Shown here in pieces: positions 1 through 8,292 of a stretch of DNA of 64,000 nt. A model generated the notes under the pieces. That model ran no database searches, was not told the DNA's origin, and was given only the letters and a program-made list of their open reading frames with translations. Source of the DNA: Halioglobus sp. (GTDB lineage Bacteria; Pseudomonadota; Gammaproteobacteria; Pseudomonadales; Halieaceae); assembly GCA_002699145.1 (NCBI GenBank), contig PABK01000058.1:274337-338336 (forward strand), read 5' to 3'. A program made the position numbers and the translations under genes. The number at the start of each line of letters is the position of its first letter. Position 1 is the first letter of the stretch.

Positions 1-1001
1 TGCATGCGCCCCGGCACCGGGCGCAGCTGCGCGACCGCCGCGAGCAGCGCGTCGAGGTCCTCGCCGGCCAGCGCCAGGGCGGTCACGGCCGCTGCGAGGT
101 TGGCCAGGTTGAAGGCGCCGGGCAGGGGGCTGTCGAACTCACCGCTGCCCCAGGGCGTATGCAGTTCGCCGCGCACGCCGGCGCCGTGGAAGCGCGTGTT
201 CAGCACGCGCACGTCGGCGCCGGCGCCGCGCGCGGAGTAGGTGAGAATCTGCGCGCCCTCGGTGGTCGCGGCGGCGACCAGCGCGGCCAGGTCGTCGTCC
301 ACGTTGACCACCGAATGGCGCAGCTGCGGCGTGGCGAACAGGCGCAGTTTGGCGCGCGCATAACTGCCGAGGCTGCCGTGGTAGTCCAGGTGATCGTGGG
401 ACAGGTTGGTGTAGATGGCCGTGGTGAAACTCACCCCGTTCACCCGACCCTGCACCAGGGCGTGGGAGGAGACCTCCATGCTCACCGCGCCGACACCCTG
501 GTCGCGCCAGGCGGCGAGCTGGCGCTGCAGGGCCAGCGCGTCGGGCGTGGTGTTGCCCGCATCCTCCACGCCGTCGTCGAGGGTGGCGCCGAGCGTGCCG
601 ATCACGCCGCACTGCCGCCCCAGGGCATGGGCCAGTTGCGCGATCAGGCGGCTGGTGGTGGTCTTGCCGTTGGTACCGGTGATGCCGGTCACCTGCATGT
701 CCCGGCTCGGTTCGCGGTAGAAGCGCGCGGCCAGCGGCCCCGCCTCCAGGCGCAGGTCCGGCCACTCCACCAGGGGCACCGGCAGCGCGTCGACAAAACC
801 GGCCGCCGGCGCCTCCGCCAGTACGGCGCAGGCGCCATTGGCCACCGCCTGTTCGATGAACTGGCGGCCGTCATGCACGTCCCCTGGCATGGCGAGAAAA
901 AGATCCCCGGGACCCACGCGCCTGCTGTCCAGCGCCAGCCCGGAGACCATGGTGTCGGCGTAGGCGCCGTCCTCCCGCTCGAGCAGGGCGGACAGCGACA
1001 T
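1..1001 (-). CDS. murE: UDP-N-acetylmuramoyl-tripeptide synthetase MurE, C-terminus cut by window edge
   Basis: Adds meso-diaminopimelate to UDP-MurNAc-L-Ala-D-Glu in the cytoplasm, the third amino-acid step of peptidoglycan precursor synthesis. Read on the minus strand, the frame is open from the start to base 1, so about 330 residues are present and the C-terminal ligase domain is missing. Visible are the N-terminal motif LDSR with PGDLF, the Mur ligase ATP loop GTNGKTTT near residue 110, and the family motif EVSSHAL. Start: ATG at 1001 has a GGGGAGG ribosome site eight bases upstream and matches the usual MurE N-terminus; an ATG at 1034, which overlaps the ftsI stop as TGATG and also has GGAGGT upstream, is the alternative. 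It follows ftsI in the dcw operon. Confidence 0.93.
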   Translation of the reverse strand, partial: MSLSALLEREDGAYADTMVSGLALDSRRVGPGDLFLAMPGDVHDGRQFIEQAVANGACAVLAEAPAAGFVDALPVPLVEWPDLRLEAGPLAARFYREPSRDMQVTGITGTNGKTTTSRLIAQLAHALGRQCGVIGTLGATLDDGVEDAGNTTPDALALQRQLAAWRDQGVGAVSMEVSSHALVQGRVNGVSFTTAIYTNLSHDHLDYHGSLGSYARAKLRLFATPQLRHSVVNVDDDLAALVAAATTEGAQILTYSARGAGADVRVLNTRFHGAGVRGELHTPWGSGEFDSPLPGAFNLANLAAAVTALALAGEDLDALLAAVAQLRPVPGRM

Positions 1002-1033
1002 CGGGTGCGCCTCCCCGGTGCGCGCCGCGAGCA

Positions 1034-2746
1034 TCACGCGGCACCTCCGGGCTGCGCCGTGTCGTCGATGTGATTGGGCGCGATGTTCAGCAGGCGCAGC
1101 GCGCCGCGGGTGACCGCGGAAAACACCGGCGCCGCGGCCGAGCCGCCGCCGTGATGCTCTCCCTGCGGCTCGTTGATCACCACCACGGTGACGATGCGCG
1201 GGTCCTCGACCGGCGCGATGCCGGCGAACAGCGCCACGTACTTGTCGTCCAGGTAGCCGCCGGGGCCCACCTTGTGCACGGTGCCGGTCTTGCCGCCAAC
1301 GGCGTAACCGGGCACACGCGCCCGCCGCCCGGTGCCCTCTTCCCCGGTGACCGCGTGCAGGACCTGTAACACCTTGTCCGCGACGCCGGCATCCACCAGC
1401 CGCGTGCCCTCGGGGACCTCGCCGTCCAGCGCCAGCAGGCTGACCGGCAGTTGCACGCCGTCATTGGCGAAGGCGGCGTAGGCGTTGGCCAGTTGCAGCG
1501 GGGTGGCGGTGATGCCGTAACCGAAGGCCAGGGACACTTTTTCCGTGGCGTGCCAGCGCTGCCGCTGGGGTAACTGGCCGGCGCTCTCCCCCGGGAAACC
1601 CGTGCCCGGCGGACGGCCGATGCCGAAGCGGTTGAACACGTCGCGGATCGGCTCGTGCCCCAGGTCCAGGGCCAGTTGCGTGACCCCGACCTGGCTGGAT
1701 TTCTCGATTACCCGGCTCAGTGTGATCTCGCCGTAGTCGCGCGGGTCGACGTAGGTCTTGCGTCCCACGCGGATGCGCCCGGGAGAAGTGTCGAACAGCG
1801 TTTCCGTGGAGTAACGCCCGCTCTCCAGCGCCGCCACCAGGGTCAGCGTCTTCATGGTGGAACCGGGCTCGTAGACGTCGGTGAGCGCGCGGTTGCGCAT
1901 GGCGGCGGGGCGCGCGTTGTCGCGACTGTTGGGGTTGAACACCGGGTAGTTGACCATGGCCAGCACCTCGCCGCTGCGGCTGTCCAGGGTCACCACGGAG
2001 CCGGAGGCGGCGCCGAGCAGCTTGACCGCCCGGCGCAACTCGCGGTGCTGCAGGTACTGCAGGCGCAGGTCGATGGACAGGCGCAGGTCGCGACCCGGTC
2101 GCGCCGGCTCCAGCACGCCGATATCGCGCACCACGTCGCCGTGCAGGTCCTTGATGTACTGCTTGCGCCCGGGCTCGCCGCGCAGCCAGTCGTCGTAGGC
2201 CAGCTCCAGCCCGGCGATGCCCTGCCCGTCGACATTGGTAAAGCCCACCAGTTGCGCCGCCACCTCCCCGGCCGGGTAGAAGCGGCGGTACTCGCGCTCG
2301 CCGTAGACGCCGGGGATGCCGCGCTCGAGGATCGCCCTCGCTTCACCGGGTACGCGGTGGCGCTGCAGGTACATGAAGCGCTTGTCGCGGTAGCGCGCGA
2401 GCTTGTCGCGCAGTGTCGCCGGCGGCATATCCAGCGCCCCGGCCAGCTCCTCCAGGCGCTGTGACCCGGCCAGCAGGCGCGGGTCGGCCCAGATCGACAC
2501 CACCGGCGTGCTCACCGCCAGCGGCTCGCCACGACGGTCGGCAATGACGCCGCGGTAGGCGGGAATCTCCGCGGTGCGCAGCGCGCGCATGGCGCCCTGG
2601 TCCTGCAGGAACTCGCGGCCGCGCTCGACGTCCAGCACCTGCAGCGAGAGCACGCGTCCGACCAGCAACAGCAGCATCGCGGCGAGGCCGGCGCTCACTG
2701 TATACAGGCGCCACATGGACGGAACGGCTGCCTTTTTGCCTCTCAC
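1034..2746 (-). CDS. ftsI: Septal peptidoglycan transpeptidase FtsI (PBP3)
   Basis: Essential division transpeptidase that crosslinks septal peptidoglycan in the periplasm and is anchored by one N-terminal membrane helix (about residues 14-36). The 570-residue length is typical. Penicillin-binding motifs are in order: STMK at 296-299 with the acyl-enzyme Ser296, then SSQ at 350-352, and KTGT at 487-490. The second motif is normally SSN in this family; here the Asn is Gln. Start is GTG, overlapping the ftsL stop by four bases (GTGA), so the two are translationally coupled. It lies in the mraZ-rsmH-ftsL-ftsI-murE order of the dcw cluster. Confidence 0.96.
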   Translation of the reverse strand: MRGKKAAVPSMWRLYTVSAGLAAMLLLLVGRVLSLQVLDVERGREFLQDQGAMRALRTAEIPAYRGVIADRRGEPLAVSTPVVSIWADPRLLAGSQRLEELAGALDMPPATLRDKLARYRDKRFMYLQRHRVPGEARAILERGIPGVYGEREYRRFYPAGEVAAQLVGFTNVDGQGIAGLELAYDDWLRGEPGRKQYIKDLHGDVVRDIGVLEPARPGRDLRLSIDLRLQYLQHRELRRAVKLLGAASGSVVTLDSRSGEVLAMVNYPVFNPNSRDNARPAAMRNRALTDVYEPGSTMKTLTLVAALESGRYSTETLFDTSPGRIRVGRKTYVDPRDYGEITLSRVIEKSSQVGVTQLALDLGHEPIRDVFNRFGIGRPPGTGFPGESAGQLPQRQRWHATEKVSLAFGYGITATPLQLANAYAAFANDGVQLPVSLLALDGEVPEGTRLVDAGVADKVLQVLHAVTGEEGTGRRARVPGYAVGGKTGTVHKVGPGGYLDDKYVALFAGIAPVEDPRIVTVVVINEPQGEHHGGGSAAAPVFSAVTRGALRLLNIAPNHIDDTAQPGGAA

Positions 2747-3063
2747 TGCTCCAGCACCTCAAAGTGCGCCAGGTCCGGCGCGCGCATACCCAGGTCGCCT
2801 CGCGCCACCTTCTCCACGCGGTGGTGCGACGCCCAGGTGCTCTGTTCCAGCAATAGCCGGCCGTAATCTTCCTGCAGGTACCAGCGCGAGGATTCCAGCA
2901 CCTGCAACCGCGCGTAGAGCTCGCGACACGCGTGGGTGGAATGGATCACGCTGAATGCGCAGACCAGGACCAACACCAGCAGCGCGCCGTTGACCAGGGC
3001 CAGTCGGGGCGCTGCGCCCTCTCCGGCAAGCGGTCGCTGTACGTTGTTTTTCCTGGCTGCCAC
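2743..3063 (-). CDS. ftsL: Cell division protein FtsL
   Basis: Small bitopic division protein that joins FtsB and FtsQ and helps activate FtsWI. The 106-residue product has a short basic N-terminus, one hydrophobic helix at about residues 20-40, and a periplasmic segment rich in Leu/Glu heptads (LYARLQVLESSRWYLQ region) consistent with the FtsL coiled coil. The family is weakly conserved, so the call rests on architecture and on the fixed position between rsmH and ftsI. Start is GTG at 3063, 18 bases after the rsmH stop; the stop overlaps the ftsI start. Confidence 0.9.
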   Translation of the reverse strand: MAARKNNVQRPLAGEGAAPRLALVNGALLVLVLVCAFSVIHSTHACRELYARLQVLESSRWYLQEDYGRLLLEQSTWASHHRVEKVARGDLGMRAPDLAHFEVLEQ

Positions 3064-3081
3064 CGACGTCCGGATCGCCTC

Positions 3082-3999
3082 CTACGCTATCTTTTCTGCC
3101 GCGCGCATCACCGCGCTGCGCGCCCGTGCGTTCGCGCGCACTTCCTCGTCGCCGGCGCGCACCGCCTTGCCCACCAGGCGCAGCCTGCGCGCGATGGCGC
3201 TGTCGGGTACCGGGAGGTGTCGCGGCAGGTCCTGCCCGCGCGCCATGTCGCGCATGTAGCGCTTGACCATGCGGTCCTCCAGGGAGTGAAAGCTGATCAC
3301 CACCAGGCGCCCGCCGACACGCAGCAGGTCCAGCGCGCCGTCGAGCAACTCGCGCAGGTCATCCAGCTCGTGGTTGACGCGAATGCGGATCGCCTGGAAG
3401 GCGCGCGTGGCCGGGTGCTTGTGCTTTTCCCAGCGCGGGTTGGCCGCGCTGACGACGCGTGCCAGCTCACCGGTGGTCTCGATCGGCGCGTCGGCGCGCG
3501 CGGCGACGATGGCCGCCGCGATACGCCGCGCGAAGCGCTCCTCGCCGTAATCGCGCAGCACCGCGGCGATCTCCGCCTCGTCGGCGCCGGACAGCCACTG
3601 CGCGGCGGTCTCGCCGCCGCTGGTGTCCATGCGCATATCCAGCGGCCCGTCGTGCTGGAAGCTGAAGCCGCGCCCGGGCTCGTCCAGTTGCGGGCTGGAC
3701 ACTCCCAGGTCCAGAAGAATGCCATCAACTGCGTCGATCCCCATACGACGCAGTTGATGGGGAAGCCGGGCGAAAGAACCGTGAAAGAATTCAAACCGGG
3801 GTTCGCCCGCAGCCAGTTCCGCGGCGACCGCTGCCGCCGCGGGATCCTTGTCCACCGCCAGCAGGCGGCCGTTGTCGTCCAGGCGCGCCAGCAGCTCGCG
3901 GCTGTGCCCGCCGCGGCCGAACGTGCCGTCGATATAAAAGCCCCCCGGGCGCGTTACCAGGGCGTCGACGGCCTCGTGCAATAGCACTGTCTGGTGCAT
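3082..3999 (-). CDS. rsmH: 16S rRNA (cytosine1402-N4)-methyltransferase RsmH (MraW)
   Basis: SAM-dependent methyltransferase that modifies C1402 of 16S rRNA in the decoding centre. The 305-residue protein begins [14 protein letters not shown], the usual start of the family, followed by the SAM loop [10 protein letters not shown] and the motif [12 protein letters not shown] longer open frame continues upstream to 4308 inside mraZ, but that extension is arginine- and proline-rich shadow sequence; the ATG at 3999 lies eight bases after the mraZ stop and gives the normal length. Second gene of the dcw operon. Confidence 0.96.
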   Translation of the reverse strand: MHQTVLLHEAVDALVTRPGGFYIDGTFGRGGHSRELLARLDDNGRLLAVDKDPAAAAVAAELAAGEPRFEFFHGSFARLPHQLRRMGIDAVDGILLDLGVSSPQLDEPGRGFSFQHDGPLDMRMDTSGGETAAQWLSGADEAEIAAVLRDYGEERFARRIAAAIVAARADAPIETTGELARVVSAANPRWEKHKHPATRAFQAIRIRVNHELDDLRELLDGALDLLRVGGRLVVISFHSLEDRMVKRYMRDMARGQDLPRHLPVPDSAIARRLRLVGKAVRAGDEEVRANARARSAVMRAAEKIA

Positions 4000-4007
4000 A
4001 GTTCCGC

Positions 4008-4463
4008 CTACAGTTTCAGCGACATCATTTCTTCGGGCAGCTCGTCCTCGGCCGCCGAATCGTGCAGCGCCTGTTCGCGCTCGCCCAGCCACAGGTCCTC
4101 GGCCCACAGCTCCAGCTTGTTGCCCAGGCCCACCAGGACCAGTTTCTTCTCCAGGCGCGCGTACTCGCGCAGGGACTGGGGCAACAGCACGCGGCCATTG
4201 CCGTCCAGCTCCAGGTCGGAGGCGTAGCCCAGCACCAGGCGCTGGAAGCGCTTGACCGCCGGTTTCAGCTCGGGCAGGGCCTGGATGTCCTGTTCGATGC
4301 GCTCCCACTCAGGCAGCGGGTAGACCACCAGGCACGGGGAGCGGGTGTCGATCGTGATGACGATGCGGCCCTCACAGGCGGACACCAGGGGCTCGCGCTG
4401 GCGCGCGGGCATGGCCAGGCGCCCCTTGGCATCCATGTTGATGTGCTGCACTCCGCGAAACAC
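4008..4463 (-). CDS. mraZ: Transcriptional regulator MraZ
   Basis: AbrB/SpoVT-fold regulator that represses its own dcw operon by binding direct TGGG repeats in the promoter region. Two tandem SpoVT-AbrB motifs are visible: [16 protein letters not shown] near the N-terminus and [17 protein letters not shown] in the second half, with the linker [12 protein letters not shown] chose the GTG at 4463 because the product then starts (M/V)FRG as in other MraZ proteins and has 151 residues; an in-frame GTG at 4478 would add five residues (GTPG extension). Neither start has a textbook ribosome site. First gene of the operon. Confidence 0.93.
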   Translation of the reverse strand: MFRGVQHINMDAKGRLAMPARQREPLVSACEGRIVITIDTRSPCLVVYPLPEWERIEQDIQALPELKPAVKRFQRLVLGYASDLELDGNGRVLLPQSLREYARLEKKLVLVGLGNKLELWAEDLWLGEREQALHDSAAEDELPEEMMSLKL

Positions 4464-4481
4464 GCCAGGCGTCCCCACTCT

Positions 4482-4510
4482 TTTGGCTTTTCATCCCACA
4501 AAAAGCCAAA
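4482..4510. repeat. Perfect 10-bp inverted repeat in the mraZ leader
   Basis: TTTGGCTTTT (4482-4491) and AAAAGCCAAA (4501-4510) are exact complements separated by nine bases. The transcript of the mraZ leader could form this hairpin just upstream of the start codon. The right arm and loop contain two of the three MraZ operator repeats. Confidence 0.8.
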
Positions 4511-4518
4511 TAATCCCA
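4494..4518 (-). promoter_or_regulatory. MraZ operator: three 10-bp-spaced TGGN repeats
   Basis: On the minus strand TGGGA (4518-4514), TGGCT (4508-4504) and TGGGA (4498-4494) repeat at an exact 10-bp period. This matches the known MraZ target (TGGGN with five-base spacers, three or more copies); the middle copy has one mismatch. The block lies just downstream of the -10 element, in the predicted early transcribed region, where MraZ binding would block its own operon. It coincides with a perfect inverted repeat (4482-4510). Confidence 0.65.
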
Positions 4519-4537
4519 CTTCTTTCTACTTTTCGAC

Positions 4538-4567
4538 ACTATAGGTCCCGCTCGCTCGGGGTGTCAA
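4538..4567 (-). promoter_or_regulatory. mraZ (dcw operon) sigma-70 promoter
   Basis: Read on the minus strand, TTGACA (4567-4562, perfect -35) is followed after 18 bases by TATAGT (4543-4538, five of six to the -10 consensus). The predicted start point is near 4531, about 55-70 bases before the mraZ start codons. It directs transcription of mraZ-rsmH-ftsL-ftsI-murE. Confidence 0.75.
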
Positions 4568-4779
4568 GCTGGGCGGAGTCAAAAAACGTTTTATTTTCAG
4601 GGAATTAGGGCCGATATCGGCAGCTCCGGAGCAAGTTTTGGGGGGTGCTATTAATGAGAAAAATTACATAAAACAGCCGAATAAACCCCCTTCCTGAGGA
4701 TCTACTTTAAGTTAAAGGCTGATTTTTTATTTCTCAGGCTTCGCTTAGGCGAAAACGATCTAAGAGACGGGGGAAAAAG

Positions 4780-5133
4780 ACGAGTCGGTCGATAAGCCGG
4801 GTTCTGTCGTGGACGATCATTCATCTGCGACAGGTGTCACCACCTGCCTGTAGCGACCTACCCGAATCCGCTGTGGGCCACAGCTGACGGATTCCTATTT
4901 GGTCTTGCTCCGGGTGGGGTTTACCATCGCCACGCCTGTTGCCAGCCGCGCGGTGCGCTCTTACCGCACCTTTTCACCCTTACCCCCCTGTCGAAACGGG
5001 GAGGCGGTATCCTTTCTGTTGCACTTTCCGTAGGCTCGCGCCCCCCAGGTGTTACCTGGCACCCTGCCCTGTGGAGCCCGGACTTTCCTCCCCGCCACGC
5101 ACTGGTGGCCGGGCGATCGCCTGACCGACTCGG
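4780..5133 (-). ncRNA. rnpB: RNase P RNA (bacterial type A)
   Basis: Catalytic RNA of RNase P, which removes 5' leaders from pre-tRNAs. On the minus strand the conserved blocks occur in order: GAGGAAAGTCCGGGCTCC after the 5' stem, GGTAAGAGCGCACCG, GGTAAACCCCACCCGGAGCA, CAAGACCAAATAGG, and near the 3' end GACAGAACCCGGCTTATC. The 5' GAGTCGGTC (5131-5123) pairs exactly with GACCGACTC (4790-4782) to form helix P1, which fixes both ends to within a few bases. Just after P1 a TTTTT run (about 4779-4774) may serve as the end of transcription. It lies between mraZ and rsmI. The open frames read through here are not genes. Confidence 0.96.
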
Positions 5134-5177
5134 CGGCAAGCCTAACACAGATCCGCACCCCGGGGGCGGTCGGCGCA

Positions 5178-6017
5178 CTACTCCTGTTTCTGCGTGAGCA
5201 GGAAGTCGTACAGCAGGTTCCTGCGCAGACCGCTGCACTCGGCGACCACCGCTGCGGCGCGCCGCGCCGGCAGCTCCTGCGCCAGGCGCAACAGCCACTT
5301 GCGCGTGGCGGCATCGATCTCGCCCTGCGCGCCGCGCGGCGCCGGCGCCACCAGCAGCACCAGCTCCCCGCGACACTGGTTGTCGTCCGCGGCGACGAAC
5401 TGCACCAGTTCGCGCAGGCTGGCGCGACGCACGGTCTCGAACGCCTTGGTGATTTCCCGCGCCAGCACCGCCTCGCGCTCGCCACCGAAAGCGCTGAGCA
5501 TGGCGTCGAGGCAGTCGCGCAGGCGGTGCGGCGCCTCGTAGAACACCAGGGTGCAGGTCTGCCCCGCCAATTCCGCCAGGCGCTTTTCCCGCGCCTGCGC
5601 CTTCGCCGGCAGGAAACCCTCGAACAGGAAGCGGTCGGTCGGCAGCCCGGACACGCTCAGGGCGGCCACCGCAGCGCAGGCGCCGGGCACGGGGCGCACG
5701 GCGCAGCCCCTGTCCTGGACGCGACGCACCAGCCGGTACCCCGGGTCGGAAATCAGCGGCGTGCCCGCATCGGAAATCAGCGCCACGCTGCCGCCGGCCG
5801 CCAGGCACTGCTCGATGCGGGCCAGGTCGCGTCCGGCGCTGTGCTCGTGATAGGCCACCAGGGCGCTGTCGATGCCGTGGGCGTCCAGCAGCCGGCGGCT
5901 GTGCCGCGTGTCCTCGGCGGCGACGAGATCGGCTTCGCGCAGCACCTCCACGGCGCGCTGTGACAGATCGGCGAGGTTGCCGATCGGCGTGGCCACCACG
6001 TAGAGTCCGGGATCCAC
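5178..6017 (-). CDS. rsmI: 16S rRNA (cytidine1402-2'-O)-methyltransferase RsmI
   Basis: Tetrapyrrole-methylase-fold enzyme that 2'-O-methylates C1402 of 16S rRNA, the same nucleotide that RsmH methylates on N4. The 279-residue protein begins MDPGLYVVATPIGNLADLS, and shows the family motifs AEDTRHS, ISDAGTPLISDPG and PVPGACA, then FYEAPHR. Divergent from lpoA with 76 bases between the starts, the conserved rsmI/lpoA arrangement of proteobacteria. Upstream of rnpB, in the same direction. Confidence 0.96.
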   Translation of the reverse strand: MDPGLYVVATPIGNLADLSQRAVEVLREADLVAAEDTRHSRRLLDAHGIDSALVAYHEHSAGRDLARIEQCLAAGGSVALISDAGTPLISDPGYRLVRRVQDRGCAVRPVPGACAAVAALSVSGLPTDRFLFEGFLPAKAQAREKRLAELAGQTCTLVFYEAPHRLRDCLDAMLSAFGGEREAVLAREITKAFETVRRASLRELVQFVAADDNQCRGELVLLVAPAPRGAQGEIDAATRKWLLRLAQELPARRAAAVVAECSGLRRNLLYDFLLTQKQE

Positions 6018-6027
6018 AAATTCCCCT

Positions 6028-6033
6028 TATAAT
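6028..6033 (+). promoter_or_regulatory. Candidate -10 element for lpoA operon
   Basis: A perfect TATAAT lies in the rsmI/lpoA divergent gap, 60 bases before the lpoA start. No convincing -35 element precedes it at the right distance, so this is a weak call. Confidence 0.3.
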
Positions 6034-6093
6034 GTCAGACTGTCGCAACGCCCGGACAACCGGACCCCTGTCGAAACGTCGGTGAAGCATAAC

Positions 6094-7884
6094 ATGAGAC
6101 ATCCCTCGCGCCGGGCACACGCCGCGGCCCTGCTGGTACTGGCCGCCCTGCTGCACGGCTGCGCCGGGGCGCCTTCGCAACAGGACACAAAGGCGCCGCC
6201 GCCAGTCGTCGAGACACAGCAACCCGACCCGGGTGTTTCCCTGGCGCTGCCGCCCAGCGCCTACCGCGCGCAGTTCAACGCCGCGGAGCAGGCGCTGGCC
6301 GGGTTCGACTGGATGCAGGCCAGCCTGGCCCTGGAGGCGCTACCGGCGACGGCACTGGACGCCGACGACACGGCCTACCTGCACTACCTGCGCGCGCGCA
6401 TCGCCTGGGTGCGCGGCACCCGCGACAGCGCGCTGGACGAATTGCAGCAGGCGCGCGCCGCCAGCGCCAACCCGGCGCTCATCTACCGCTCGCGCACCTT
6501 CGCCTTTTACATGTTTTCCCTGCGCGGCGAGCACATCCGCGCGGCCCAGGAAGCGACACAACTGCTGCAGCTGGTGCCCGAGGCACAGCGCGCGGACTGG
6601 AAGCGCCACGCCTGGCGCGAGCTGAACCGGGCGGACACCGGGGCCCTGCGCGCGGCGCTGGAGCAGGACGCCGACACCGCCTGGCTGGCCTGGCTGCAGC
6701 TGGCGCTGGACTGCCGCGAGCCGGACCCCGCGGCCGCCGTGGACGCCTGGCTGGCGCGCCATGCGCAGCACCCGGCCGCCAACCCGCTGCCGGGAGGACT
6801 GCACTACCTGCAGCCCGCGGCGAGCGGGCCGCGGCGCACAGCGCTGTTGCTGCCGCTGAGCGGGCGCCTCGCCCCCGCCGGACGCGCGGTGCTGGACGGT
6901 TACCTGGCCGCGCACTACGCCGCCGCCGGACGCGGGGACGCGACCGCCGAACTACTGGTCTTCGACCTCGGCAGCCAGTCCGCCGACGGCGCCTACCAGG
7001 CCGCAGTGAGCCAGGGCGCGAGCATGGTGATCGGCCCGCTGAGCAAGGAGTCCGTCGCGCAACTGGCGGCGCGGGAACGGCGGCCGGTACCGGTGCTGGC
7101 GCTGAACCGGCTGGACGGGCCCGCGCCGCCGGCCGCCGGCAGCGCGCTGGTGCAACTGGCCCTGGCGCCGGAGGACGAGGCGGCAACCCTGGCGCAACAG
7201 GCCTACGGCGACGGCGGCCGCCTGGCCATGATCATTCGCCCGCAGGGCGCCTGGGGCGAAAAGGTCGAACGCGCCCTGCGCGAGCGCTGGCGCGACCTCG
7301 GCGGCCGCGTGGTCAGCGCCGCCACCTACGGCGAACGCGAGGACTACTCGCGCGGGGTCAAGGGCGCCCTTGGGGTGTCGGCCAGCGAACAGCGCGCGCG
7401 GCAGGTCCGCGACATGCTCGCCACCAATATCGAATTCACGCCGCGCCGCCGCGAGGACCCCGACGTCGTCTTCCTGCTCAGTGCGGACGGCGCGGAGGCG
7501 CGCTCGATCAAGCCGCTGTTGGCATTTCACTACGCCGGCGGCCTGCCCGTGTACGCGCTGTCCAGCGTGTACAGCGGCGTCCCCGACGCGCGCAACCGCG
7601 ACCTGGACGGCCTGCACCTGGTGGAGACGCCGTGGCTGCTCGGCGCCAGTCCCGAGCTGCGCGTGGCCATCGCCGCCGGCGCTACCGGCAGCGCCAGCTA
7701 CACGCGCCTCAACGCCCTGGGTGTCGACGCCTATCTGCTCGGGTCACAGTTCGCCCGCCTGCGCGCCGGCCCCGACGCACTGCTGCGCGGCACCACCGGG
7801 CTGCTCGACATGGACCCGCAACTGCGCATACACCGTGAACTGTCCCCGGCCACATTTGATAAGGGCGAGATTCGGCCACTCTAG
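6094..7884 (+). CDS. lpoA: Penicillin-binding protein activator LpoA (YraM)
   Basis: Outer-membrane lipoprotein that reaches through the periplasm to activate the bifunctional peptidoglycan synthase PBP1a. N-terminal signal with lipobox LLHGC (Cys about residue 22 from the ATG at 6094), then a TPR-like helical domain rich in Ala/Leu, and a C-terminal periplasmic-binding-like domain (from about residue 245, GPRRTALLLPLSGRLAPAGRA, and later MVIGPLSKESV). A GTG at 6082 would add four residues; the ATG places the positively charged n-region normally. 596 residues. First gene of lpoA-yraN-diaA-dolP. Confidence 0.92.
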   Translation: MRHPSRRAHAAALLVLAALLHGCAGAPSQQDTKAPPPVVETQQPDPGVSLALPPSAYRAQFNAAEQALAGFDWMQASLALEALPATALDADDTAYLHYLRARIAWVRGTRDSALDELQQARAASANPALIYRSRTFAFYMFSLRGEHIRAAQEATQLLQLVPEAQRADWKRHAWRELNRADTGALRAALEQDADTAWLAWLQLALDCREPDPAAAVDAWLARHAQHPAANPLPGGLHYLQPAASGPRRTALLLPLSGRLAPAGRAVLDGYLAAHYAAAGRGDATAELLVFDLGSQSADGAYQAAVSQGASMVIGPLSKESVAQLAARERRPVPVLALNRLDGPAPPAAGSALVQLALAPEDEAATLAQQAYGDGGRLAMIIRPQGAWGEKVERALRERWRDLGGRVVSAATYGEREDYSRGVKGALGVSASEQRARQVRDMLATNIEFTPRRREDPDVVFLLSADGAEARSIKPLLAFHYAGGLPVYALSSVYSGVPDARNRDLDGLHLVETPWLLGASPELRVAIAAGATGSASYTRLNALGVDAYLLGSQFARLRAGPDALLRGTTGLLDMDPQLRIHRELSPATFDKGEIRPL

Positions 7885-7918
7885 GTACACTGGCTCGCCG
7901 CGGGCGGGGAGGCGGGCC

Positions 7919-8278
7919 ATGAACAGCGACGGGGACCAGGGCGAGCGACGCGCGGCGCAATGGCTGCAGGAGCAGGGCCTGCATATCATCGAGCGCAACT
8001 TCCGCGCGCGCTGCGGCGAGATCGATATCGTCGCCCGCGACGGCGCGGTGCTGGTGTTCGTGGAGGTGCGTGCGCGGCGCGCGTCGCGCTTCGCCTCGGC
8101 GGCGGCCTCGGTGACCCGGCCGAAACAGGCGCGCCTGCTGCGCACCGCCGCGTTGTACCTGCAGCGCCACCCGCACCTGGCCTCCCTGGCCTGCCGATTT
8201 GACGTGGTCGCCATCGAGCCGCGACAATCCGCAGGCGCCGCGCGCCTGCGCTGGATTCGCCACGCCTTCACCGCCTAG
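7919..8278 (+). CDS. yraN: YraN family (UPF0102) endonuclease-like protein
   Basis: Small protein of 119 residues with a restriction-endonuclease-like fold; the cellular role is not settled. It shows the family pattern GERRAAQWLQEQG, then RNFRARCGEIDIVARDG (core Glu and Asp residues) and LVFVEVRAR, the E-x-K-like segment. The ATG at 7919 follows a gap of 34 bases after lpoA; a longer frame from 7370 is a shadow of lpoA. Sits in the conserved rsmI-lpoA-yraN-diaA-dolP neighbourhood. Confidence 0.92.
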   Translation: MNSDGDQGERRAAQWLQEQGLHIIERNFRARCGEIDIVARDGAVLVFVEVRARRASRFASAAASVTRPKQARLLRTAALYLQRHPHLASLACRFDVVAIEPRQSAGAARLRWIRHAFTA

Positions 8279-8292
8279 GGGACAGGGAACAC

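Noticed and set aside
159..1073. 304-residue plus-strand open frame opposite murE
   Set aside because: It is antisense to a well-conserved murE, rich in Gly/His/Gln/Arg and without domains; typical GC-driven shadow.
4921..6222. 433-residue minus-strand frame spanning rnpB and rsmI
   Set aside because: It crosses the RNase P RNA gene and runs out of frame with rsmI; composition is Arg/Gly/Pro shadow sequence.
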